From: Flavobacteriales bacterium
GTDB taxonomy: Bacteria > Bacteroidota > Bacteroidia > Flavobacteriales > PHOS-HE28
DNA length: 12,745 nucleotides
Reading direction: 5' to 3'
NCBI GenBank assembly: GCA_008016945.1
Contig: SSGN01000082.1
Location: forward strand, 1-12,745
Below the pieces are notes generated by a model. The model ran no database searches. It was not told the origin of the DNA and worked only from the letters and a program-made list of their open reading frames with translations. Shown here in pieces: positions 7,165 through 12,745 of this stretch (position 1 is the stretch's first letter; every line of letters begins with the position of its first letter). Position numbers and translations under genes: made by a program.

Positions 7165-9482
7165 CAGTATTTCAACCGCGCTTCGGCGAAGTACGTCCGC
7201 CCGGGGTAGGGATGGGGGCCGACATAAGCCTTCTTGTCGGTAAGATTGTCGATACCGACGGCCACACTTCCCCATTTGCCAAGGTTGTAGCCAAGTTTTG
7301 CATCCGCCATCGTGAATGAAGAAACACCGCCCGGCGTTGAACTGTGGACATCGGTGTTATCCAGACTGCCATACTGTTTCCCTTCGTGGCGAACGCCAAG
7401 CGAAGCCAGCCACGGCCCTGTCCGATAGCTGCCCAGCACCGAAGCACGAACGTGCGGCACACGTGGCCAATCCTTGCCTTCAGATGCGGGATTGGTGGGA
7501 TTGCTCAGCGTTTCTGAATGCGCGACGGCAATACTGCCTTGAAGATCAAACCCGAGTACGAAAATGTCGGTTCCCTGGTAAGCCGTTTCGATACCGCGCG
7601 TCCGAACATGCTTGACGTTCTGGACGGTCGTCACCGTCGTCGCTCCGACAAGCTGTGACTGCTGGAAAATTGCATTCTTGATGTCATCTTCAAACAGGGA
7701 AATGCGCAGACTGGAATTCCCCAATTCCCGAATGGCGGACAACTCCTTGGCATCATTCACCTCCGGTTTCATGTTCGGGTCATTGCTGACCAGCGAGGTT
7801 CCAGACCGCGCTCCCTGGAAAAGTTCAGACACGGTTGGAAAGCGAACGCCTCTCCCAACCGATGCGCGCGCCAGCCATTCGTCATTAACTGTATAGGCAA
7901 GCGACAGCTTAGGACTGGTTGCGGAATCCTTCCTGTCTGCGTAATTAACCTGTGGTTTAGCGGTAGCCTGAACATCGTACTGAGAGCCATCGTAGGCACG
8001 GAAACGCTCGTAGCGAACACCGAAAGTGGCCACCCAGTCGGGCATGAACCGCCAAGCATCCTGCCCGTAAAGGGCCTGAACCTGAGTTTTGCCGAAGTAA
8101 TTCTGGCGCTCGCTGGTCCTAGTGTCAGAATCTCGCCAGTAGCTCAGTGCATAAACGCGGTTTTCCAGCGTGTAGTTGTTCTGGTGGTAGCCGACTGTCA
8201 GCGCATGATTTTCACCGGCTCCCGGCGTATAGGTCCCCTGAAGCTCGAAGGTTCGCCACCCGGTTCCGTCACCCTTGGTATAGGTCCCCGTCGTCACACC
8301 GCTATAGGCAATAGGGTCAGAACGATCCGATGTCAGACTGGTGTTCTCGATGACCCGATAGCTGGAGAGCTGAATCGACGAATTCCAACCGGTGGCATTA
8401 CGTGTCCGCAGCCGCCCGCCGAGTTGCTCGTGTTCTTCATTGCCTCGTTGCGGCGCCATGAGGGGAATCGAATAGCGACTTCCGTTGATATTCACGTAGC
8501 CAGCGGTGGCACCTGTCGCTGGCGTTCCGACGCCACGCCACAGTTCGCTACCGGTCGCCGCATTTGTCAAAAGGGAGTGGTTATAGACTTTGTAGTCATT
8601 GGTCCAGTGAGCGTAGAGTGCATCGGCTTGGAGCGTCGGAGTGATATCGTAGGCAAGCTTGAATTTTGCTTGCTCCTGAACCCCTTTCTGCATATTGATC
8701 GCACCGACGATGACTCTCGGATTGCCATTCTGATCGCGGTCGGCAACGGCACCATTCGCTACTGGCAGTCCACCTACCGCCCCCCCGACAAAAGTAGCGG
8801 CCGCATACCCCATTGGCTGTGATTCATACGCCATCCGGTTGAGTGCCACGGCAAGCGACAGATCGCCCCAACGATTGCCCGCATAGGCGCTTTCCTGATC
8901 GTTGGTGTAGCCTTTCTTGTAGCCGTAGTTATCGTAGTTCTGATGGTAAACCTGCGCACTCCCAGAAGCCTCGAATTCCTTTGGGGTCCGCGTCGTAATT
9001 GCCACTGTAGTACCGATCGAGTTGCCAGGATAAATGGCGGAGAAAGGTCCATAGAGGACGTCGACGCGCGAAACTTCTTCAGGCGCAACGATGCTCCAGC
9101 GCGGCGCGTCGAATCGCCCGAGGAAGTTGGAAATCAGATAGCCGTCGACATAGGCCAAGCCCCGTGCAGGCTGAGTCGTACCGAACGAGCGACCACCCAG
9201 GTTCGCATTCCGATCGCCGATGAAACGCTTGCGGACGGTTGTATTCGGTGCATATCGCAACGCATCTTCCGTATTCAGGAAGCTTTGCGTCTCCAGCGCT
9301 TCTCGGGTAGTTGAAAACGTTGAGGCCGGAAGGTTGGGATCGAGCGGCGCCCGCGCACCCGACACCGATACAGGCGCCAGTTCGCGCTCCGTTGCAACGC
9401 CTTGCGCGAGCGCATGCGTGGAGAATGCTCCAAGCAACAGTGCTGACAGGCGCCTCATCGGCAGTTTGTGCGTCGAAAACAT
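7164..9482 (-). CDS. TonB-dependent outer-membrane receptor, ligand unknown
   Basis: This is a 772-residue outer-membrane receptor. The signal peptide is 1-26 (ending THALA before QG). A probable TonB box, ELAPVSVSG, lies at 34-42. The plug runs to about residue 180 and includes RVDVLYGPFSAIYPGNS, a typical plug C-terminal motif. The barrel fills the rest and ends in ARLKY, with an aromatic last residue. The start is the ATG at 9482 because AGGAG (9490-9494) sits 7 bases upstream; an in-frame ATG at 9533 has no such support. The mature protein contains no cysteine, and no CxxxM copper motif was seen. I also see no FRAP/NPNL haem-receptor motif, so the ligand could be a siderophore, a copper-chelating metallophore or something else. 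It follows tonB-exbB-exbD in the same operon and so has its own energising complex. Its base composition looks less GC-rich than that of the ABC genes. Confidence 0.9.
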   Translation of the reverse strand: MFSTHKLPMRRLSALLLGAFSTHALAQGVATERELAPVSVSGARAPLDPNLPASTFSTTREALETQSFLNTEDALRYAPNTTVRKRFIGDRNANLGGRSFGTTQPARGLAYVDGYLISNFLGRFDAPRWSIVAPEEVSRVDVLYGPFSAIYPGNSIGTTVAITTRTPKEFEASGSAQVYHQNYDNYGYKKGYTNDQESAYAGNRWGDLSLAVALNRMAYESQPMGYAAATFVGGAVGGLPVANGAVADRDQNGNPRVIVGAINMQKGVQEQAKFKLAYDITPTLQADALYAHWTNDYKVYNHSLLTNAATGSELWRGVGTPATGATAGYVNINGSRYSIPLMAPQRGNEEHEQLGGRLRTRNATGWNSSIQLSSYRVIENTSLTSDRSDPIAYSGVTTGTYTKGDGTGWRTFELQGTYTPGAGENHALTVGYHQNNYTLENRVYALSYWRDSDTRTSERQNYFGKTQVQALYGQDAWRFMPDWVATFGVRYERFRAYDGSQYDVQATAKPQVNYADRKDSATSPKLSLAYTVNDEWLARASVGRGVRFPTVSELFQGARSGTSLVSNDPNMKPEVNDAKELSAIRELGNSSLRISLFEDDIKNAIFQQSQLVGATTVTTVQNVKHVRTRGIETAYQGTDIFVLGFDLQGSIAVAHSETLSNPTNPASEGKDWPRVPHVRASVLGSYRTGPWLASLGVRHEGKQYGSLDNTDVHSSTPGGVSSFTMADAKLGYNLGKWGSVAVGIDNLTDKKAYVGPHPYPGRTYFAEARLKY

Positions 9483-9489
9483 TCTCTTT

Positions 9490-9494
9490 CTCCT
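9490..9494 (-). promoter_or_regulatory. Ribosome binding site of the second TonB-dependent receptor
   Basis: AGGAG on the minus strand is spaced 7 bases from the ATG at 9482. It decides the start in favour of residue MFSTHK rather than the upstream in-frame ATGs at 9533 and 9521. Confidence 0.85.
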
Positions 9495-9546
9495 GATTTT
9501 ATTGCTTTGGCCTGTCGTCATGACTGTGACCATGTTTCGTAAGTAG

Positions 9547-9969
9547 CTATTTGGGTTCGGTAACGAAAGCGATCTTGGCCAAACCTGCCTTCTGCGCCGC
9601 CGCCAGAACCTCGGTCACGCGCTCGTAACGTGTGCCGCGGTCAGCGCGCAGGTGAAGCTCGGGTTCGCTGCCAGCTGCCGCGATCGACTGGAAGCGCGAT
9701 TCCAGGCCATGGATCTCGTTGCGGTCGAGACGCTCGCCGTCGACGAATACGCCCCCTTCGCCATCGATCGCGACGGAAACCACGCGCGGCTTATCGTCAA
9801 GCCGTGTCGAATCGACCTTGGGCAGATCGACCGCTACTGCCTGATGAAAGAGCGGCGCAGTGATGATGAAGATGACCAGCAGCACGAGCATCACGTCCAC
9901 CAGCGGCGTGGTGTTGATCTCGGCCATCGGTTGGGTGACGCCGCCGCTGTCGAAGGATCCGAAGGACAT
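9547..9969 (-). CDS. exbD: Biopolymer transport protein ExbD
   Basis: This is a 140-residue inner-membrane protein with one N-terminal TM (about 24-42) and a periplasmic domain, and it is part of the proton-driven ExbB-ExbD-TonB motor. The family motif AEINTTPLVDVMLVLLVIF (16-34) contains the essential membrane aspartate at position 25. The periplasmic part ends in the usual pattern LRADRGTRYERVTEVLAAAQKAGLAKIAFVTEP. Length is normal for the family. The ribosome binding site AAGGAG (9975-9980) overlaps the exbB TAA stop and lies 5 bases before the ATG, so the gene is transcribed and probably translated together with exbB. A 64-base spacer separates it from the receptor gene, the largest gap within the operon. 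Confidence 0.95.
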   Translation of the reverse strand: MSFGSFDSGGVTQPMAEINTTPLVDVMLVLLVIFIITAPLFHQAVAVDLPKVDSTRLDDKPRVVSVAIDGEGGVFVDGERLDRNEIHGLESRFQSIAAAGSEPELHLRADRGTRYERVTEVLAAAQKAGLAKIAFVTEPK

Positions 9970-9978
9970 GGCAGCTCC

Positions 9979-10713
9979 TTAGGCCGATTTCGCGGAACGT
10001 GCGGCGGCGAGATCGACCAGCTTGTCGCCGGGACGACCGCGCAGGCCGGTGGTGAGGTAGGCGTGCAGGTCGTGTGCGAAGCCGTCAAGGCGCGCCAGCG
10101 TCAGGCGGTTGGCGCGGGTGAAGGCGTTGTAGGCGAGCACCGCGGGAATGGCCACGAAGAGGCCGGCGGCGGTCATGATGAGCGCTTCGCCGACCGGGCC
10201 GGCGACCTTGTCGAGTACGACCTGGGTCGCACCGGAAAGCCCGACGAGGGCATGGTAGATGCCCCACACGGTGCCAAAGAGGCCGATGAAAGGTGCCGTG
10301 GAGCCGACCGAGGCGAGGAAGGTCAAGCCGGACTCGATGCGCGCCTGAGATTCGACGATCTGGCTACGCACAGCACGCGTGACGAACTCGCTGGCAGAGA
10401 CGCCGGCACCGATGCCGCGAGCGGCGTGCTGGCGGTGCAGTTCGGCGGCGTTGACGCCAGCGATCGCCAGTCCGCTGAGAATGCCTGTCTTGTCCTCATT
10501 ACGAACCGCTTCGATCGCCTCGGGCAGCGATTCGGCCCCCCAGAAGGCGTTCTGCGCACGCAGGTGACAACGGCGGGCCTGCCAGACGCCGTGGATCTTG
10601 CCGGCCATGACATACCAGCTGGCAAGCGACAGGCCGAGCAGCAGGATAGCCACGAAGTGCGTCACGGCATCGCCTTGCGACCAGAATTGCGCCAATCCCA
10701 TTTCCATTCTCAT
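9979..10713 (-). CDS. exbB: Biopolymer transport protein ExbB (MotA/TolQ/ExbB family)
   Basis: This is a 244-residue inner-membrane protein that forms the pentameric proton channel of the TonB energising complex. Three TM segments are visible: about 19-37, 130-155 and 176-199, with the family's large cytoplasmic loop between the first two. The conserved block SVGSTAPFIGLFGTVWGI (135-152) precedes TM2/TM3, and GPVGEALIMTAAGLFVAIPAV (172-192) carries the expected Glu and Thr of the channel. The ATG at 10713 is backed by TTCCTT on the plus strand (AAGGAA read on the gene strand, 10719-10724), 5 bases upstream. ATGs at residues 3 and 5 are weaker alternatives. It lies 13 bases after the tonB stop and directly before exbD. 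TolQ is excluded because tonB and a receptor gene flank it. Confidence 0.95.
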   Translation of the reverse strand: MRMEMGLAQFWSQGDAVTHFVAILLLGLSLASWYVMAGKIHGVWQARRCHLRAQNAFWGAESLPEAIEAVRNEDKTGILSGLAIAGVNAAELHRQHAARGIGAGVSASEFVTRAVRSQIVESQARIESGLTFLASVGSTAPFIGLFGTVWGIYHALVGLSGATQVVLDKVAGPVGEALIMTAAGLFVAIPAVLAYNAFTRANRLTLARLDGFAHDLHAYLTTGLRGRPGDKLVDLAAARSAKSA

Positions 10714-10726
10714 GTTCGTTCCTTGC

Positions 10727-11392
10727 TTAGCTGTTCAATGTGAAATTCAGCGGCACCAGCACCGAGGCTTCGATCGCCTGATCGCCCTGCCGCGCCGGCA
10801 CGAAACGCCAGCGCTCAACGGCAGCCCGGCCGGCCTCGTCGAGGCGCGGGAAACCGCTCGATTTGCTGACTTCGACGGAGAGTGGCAGGCCCTGGCTGCT
10901 GACGCGGACGCGCAGCACGAGCTTGCCCTCCTCGCCGAGCCGACGGGACATCGGCGGGTAGACGGGCTTTGGGTTCTGCAGGTAGTCGGCATCGAAACGG
11001 GCTGCGACGATCGGTACCGGTGCAGCGACAGGGGCTTGCACCAGCGGAGCGGCGACAGGCTCGGGCTGTGGCGCCACGACAAAGCTGGCCTGAGCATCAG
11101 CCTTCTTTGCGACCGCCATGATCGGCGGCGGCGTCAGTGCCTTTTTCGGCGCCGGCTGCGGCGGCAAGGGCTTGGGCGGTTCGAGCTTCGGCGGCGCCGG
11201 CGGCGAGAGTTCGAGCATGCGCACGGCAAGCGCCTTCACTTGTGGCGGCACGGCAGGGCGGGCGGCAGCATAAATGATCAGCAGCAGGAAGAGGGCATGC
11301 GCTGCCAGCACGAGCAGCGCGAAGGAGCCGCTCCGCCACGGGGCGGTGACGACGGTGTTGCCCGGCAGCGCATAATAAGCCGCATCACTCAC
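10727..11392 (-). CDS. tonB: TonB-family energy-transducing protein
   Basis: This is a 221-residue protein with a cytoplasmic N-terminus (1-22), a single TM anchor (about 23-44, with His32 inside it), a Pro/Ala/Lys-rich periplasmic spanner (46-128, with PPAPPKLEPPKPLPP) and a C-terminal TonB domain (139-220). That domain has NPKPVYPPMSRR, LRVRVSSQG and GRAAVERWRFVPAR in the order expected for the family. I choose a GTG start at 11392: it overlaps the TlpA-like gene stop as GTGA and has GAAGGAG (11401-11407) 8 bases upstream. An in-frame TTG at 11413 extends the frame but lies before that ribosome binding site. It is probably dedicated to the receptor of this operon, and it could also serve the neighbouring copper receptor. 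Confidence 0.92.
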   Translation of the reverse strand: MSDAAYYALPGNTVVTAPWRSGSFALLVLAAHALFLLLIIYAAARPAVPPQVKALAVRMLELSPPAPPKLEPPKPLPPQPAPKKALTPPPIMAVAKKADAQASFVVAPQPEPVAAPLVQAPVAAPVPIVAARFDADYLQNPKPVYPPMSRRLGEEGKLVLRVRVSSQGLPLSVEVSKSSGFPRLDEAGRAAVERWRFVPARQGDQAIEASVLVPLNFTLNS

Positions 11393-11871
11393 CGGGCATT
11401 CTCCTTCACCCAACGCTCCAGCCGCGCGGCGGGAATCAGCCCGGAGACGGCCTCGATGCGATGATTCCTGTCGAACAGATAGGTGCGTGGCAACTCACCG
11501 TACCACTTGGGGTCGATTTCGAAACGCAAGCGTTCCGGCGCCGCCTCATCAGAGAAAATCCATTGCTGCGTGGACCGCAGCCCGAACCCGGCCGCAATTT
11601 CAGCCGCACGCGGCGCTTCATCCTGGGAATCAGTGGCTACCAGCACCACATCCAGCCCCGGATAGCGCCGTTTCAGCGCACCGAGCGCCTTCAATTCTGC
11701 CGGGCAGTGGGCGCAGCCGATCGACCAGAAGGCCAGGACAAAAGATCTACCCTGCCGTTCAGCCACGATCCGTTCCATCGTGCCAGGAGCGAAACTGCGG
11801 AGATGACCGGCAGAGGCATGCGCCGCACCGGCAAGAATCAGCAGCAGACAGGAAAGATAGCGGAACAGCAT
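11389..11871 (-). CDS. Secreted TlpA-like thioredoxin-fold protein
   Basis: This is a 160-residue exported protein with a thioredoxin fold, the first gene of the operon. The signal peptide is about 1-22 (MLFRYLSCLLLILAGAAHA). The active site is C53-A-H-C56 in the context FWSIGCAHCPAELKAL, and Pro128 in GELPRTYLFD is the cis-proline expected next to it. Such proteins keep periplasmic cysteines reduced; TlpA of Bradyrhizobium does this for copper-loading steps of oxidase assembly. The CECC/CPHH propeller encoded downstream is a natural candidate partner, but that is inference. The start is uncertain: a GTG at 11877 in the same frame adds two residues, and neither has a strong ribosome binding site. 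The stop overlaps the tonB GTG. An FNR-type palindrome lies about 105 bases upstream. Confidence 0.88.
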   Translation of the reverse strand: MLFRYLSCLLLILAGAAHASAGHLRSFAPGTMERIVAERQGRSFVLAFWSIGCAHCPAELKALGALKRRYPGLDVVLVATDSQDEAPRAAEIAAGFGLRSTQQWIFSDEAAPERLRFEIDPKWYGELPRTYLFDRNHRIEAVSGLIPAARLERWVKENAR

Positions 11872-11891
11872 CGACACGCCCGGAAAGGTTC

Positions 11892-11907
11892 AATTCGGGC
11901 TCGAATT
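11892..11907. promoter_or_regulatory. Inverted repeat in the leader of the tlpA-like/tonB operon
   Basis: AATTCG (11892-11897) and CGAATT (11902-11907) are perfect inverted hexamers with a 4-base spacer, about 21 bases upstream of the first start codon. It could be an operator or a weak mRNA hairpin. No regulator family is assigned. Confidence 0.35.
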
Positions 11908-11932
11908 CTATGTGTTCGGATCGCTTAATCCG

Positions 11933-11949
11933 TGCGACATATCGTCGCA
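11933..11949. promoter_or_regulatory. Inverted repeat TGCGAC-N5-GTCGCA in the operon control region
   Basis: Perfect 6-bp arms (11933-11938 and 11944-11949) flank ATATC. Its centre is about 41 bases downstream, in gene orientation, of the FNR-type box centre, which is where a class II FNR-type promoter would place its transcription start. A repressor operator is possible; no regulator family is recognised. Confidence 0.35.
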
Positions 11950-11975
11950 GAACACGCCGTTCGCGACCTTATCGC

Positions 11976-11989
11976 TTGACCTTGGTCAA
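11976..11989. promoter_or_regulatory. FNR/ANR/DNR-type binding palindrome upstream of the nine-gene operon
   Basis: TTGACCTTGGTCAA consists of TTGAC-N4-GTCAA, an intact dyad of the CRP/FNR superfamily (FNR consensus TTGAT-N4-ATCAA; nitric-oxide-responsive DNR/NNR sites commonly have the C/G variant). It lies between the nirC terminator and the TlpA-like gene, on the correct side to control the operon. No convincing -10 box was found at the exact class II distance, so the promoter start is not assigned. Oxygen- or NO-dependent control is inferred. Confidence 0.7.
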
Positions 11990-12020
11990 ATCCGGGTGAA
12001 ATAGTGGCCGGCACAAGAAA

Positions 12021-12037
12021 GCCCGCACAAGGCGGGC
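12021..12037 (-). terminator. Intrinsic terminator downstream of nirC
   Basis: A GCCCGC/GCGGGC stem with a 5-base loop is followed in the minus direction by TTTCTTG, about 45 bases after the nirC stop. The T-run is imperfect. A second hairpin at 12050-12070 sits just before it. Confidence 0.6.
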
Positions 12038-12049
12038 CGGGATGAAGCG

Positions 12050-12070
12050 CGCGAGTCAGCGTAACTCGCG
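12050..12070 (-). other. Hairpin just downstream of nirC
   Basis: CGCGAGT (12050-12056) pairs with ACTCGCG (12064-12070) around a 7-base loop, 12 bases after the nirC stop. It has no T-run, so it may stabilise the 3' end of the mRNA or act together with the adjacent terminator. Confidence 0.5.
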
Positions 12071-12081
12071 GTGCCTTCTGC

Positions 12082-12402
12082 TTATTGTTCCGGGAAGCCC
12101 TCGAGCAGGCGATCGACAATCCACTCGGCTTCAGGCTCGGAAAGAAAACGATGCCAGGGCGGCATCGGGGTGCCGGGGCGACCGCCGTAGATCGTCGCGA
12201 CCAGCGCTTCCTTCGGCACGTCGCGTTCCTTGAGCGCCTTGGCCGTAAGCGCAGGGCCAAGCCCGCCATTGAGGGTCATGCCATGGCAGGAACCACAGTC
12301 CTGGCGCACCATGCGCACCAGCTCGCGCTGCCGCTCGGGGGGCGGTTCCGATGCGGCCAGTGCAGGCGCGGAGACAAGAATGAGCAGAGAGAAGTAACGC
12401 AT
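12082..12402 (-). CDS. nirC: c-type cytochrome NirC (cytochrome c55X)
   Basis: This is a 106-residue periplasmic monohaem cytochrome c. The signal peptide is about 1-16 (MRYFSLLILVSAPALA). The haem-binding site CGSCH follows in VRQDCGSCHGMTLNGGLGP, and the axial methionine is in GGRPGTPMPPW. This pattern and the small size are those of NirC, which donates electrons to, or helps mature, cytochrome cd1 nitrite reductase. NirM/c551 is less likely because its motif spacing differs. The gene follows nirS on the same strand, as in known nir clusters. However, a strong terminator lies between them, and no nirF or other d1-haem genes follow. The ATG at 12402 has only a weak ribosome binding site (GTGGATGT). 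A frame starting at 12412 is an out-of-frame shadow. Confidence 0.87.
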   Translation of the reverse strand: MRYFSLLILVSAPALAASEPPPERQRELVRMVRQDCGSCHGMTLNGGLGPALTAKALKERDVPKEALVATIYGGRPGTPMPPWHRFLSEPEAEWIVDRLLEGFPEQ

Positions 12403-12489
12403 ACATCCACATTTGATGATCGTGCGGCCTGCCGGTGCGAAGTCCCGAACCCTGCGGCCATGAAAGTGCGAAGTTTACCCGAGCAGGCG

Positions 12490-12517
12490 AAAAAAAACCG
12501 GGGGCCGAAGCCCCCGG
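12490..12517 (-). terminator. Strong intrinsic terminator of nirS with UUCG loop
   Basis: On the minus strand, CCGGGGGC-TTCG-GCCCCCGG (12517-12498) forms an 8-bp stem capped by the very stable C(UUCG)G tetraloop. It is followed by eight Ts (12497-12490). It stands 36 bases after the nirS stop and before nirC. Confidence 0.92.
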
Positions 12518-12553
12518 TTTTAGCTTGCGTTGAACGCTAGAACAATCAGCCGA

Positions 12554-12745
<192 letters not shown>

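Noticed and set aside
7165..7275. N-terminal extension of the propeller gene to 7275
   Set aside because: The extension lies wholly inside the receptor gene and would bury the clear signal peptide that begins at the ATG at 7164.
9483..9533. Upstream start for the second receptor at 9533
   Set aside because: No ribosome binding site there. AGGAG at 9490-9494 points to the ATG at 9482, which directly precedes a good signal peptide.
12131..12412. 93-codon minus-strand frame overlapping nirC
   Set aside because: It is an out-of-frame shadow. The frame with CGSCH and PGTPMPPW is the cytochrome.
12413..12422. Possible FNR site TTGATGATCG upstream of nirC
   Set aside because: Only the left half-site TTGAT is present. 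The second half does not match ATCAA or GTCAA at the required 4-base spacing.

Overview
The window looks like a piece of a GC-rich denitrifying proteobacterial chromosome, most plausibly a betaproteobacterium of the Rhodocyclales type. The taxon is an inference from gene content. The denitrification anchor is at the right edge: the last 63 residues of cytochrome cd1 nitrite reductase NirS, followed on the same strand by the small c-type cytochrome NirC. No tRNA, rRNA, CRISPR array, transposase or integrase was seen, and no gap between genes exceeds about 210 bases.

Layout from left to right. (1) 2-2164, plus strand: an OprC/NosA-type TonB-dependent copper receptor that lacks its N-terminus. 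It carries the CxxxM and HxM copper-ligand motifs. (2) 2179-2209: a strong hairpin that can terminate both converging transcripts. (3) 11871-2247, all on the minus strand: nine tightly packed genes that read as one operon. In transcription order they encode a secreted TlpA-like thioredoxin, TonB, ExbB, ExbD, a second TonB-dependent receptor of unknown ligand, a secreted sialidase-like (Asp-box) beta-propeller with unusual CxCC and CPHH motifs, an ABC ATPase, and two large ABC-2 permeases. (4) 11878-12081: the control region of that operon, with an FNR/DNR-type palindrome (TTGACCTTGGTCAA, 11976-11989) and two further inverted repeats, next to the hairpins that end nirC. (5) 12082-12402: nirC. 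(6) 12490-12517: a UUCG-loop terminator behind nirS. (7) 12554-12745: the 3' end of nirS.

How the genes may work together. The operon contains a self-contained energised outer-membrane uptake unit (TonB-ExbB-ExbD plus a receptor), a periplasmic thiol reductant, a secreted Cys/His-bearing propeller and an ABC-2 complex. It sits between a copper receptor and the nitrite reductase genes, under a probable anaerobic/nitric-oxide-responsive box. The working reading is an undescribed metal acquisition or metallocentre assembly system used during denitrification, with copper the leading candidate and a chelated metal or metallophore the alternative. The propeller plus ATPase plus permeases resemble in outline NosD plus NosF plus NosY, although the propeller and permeases do not look like those proteins. 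This functional reading is inference; the gene calls themselves are well supported.
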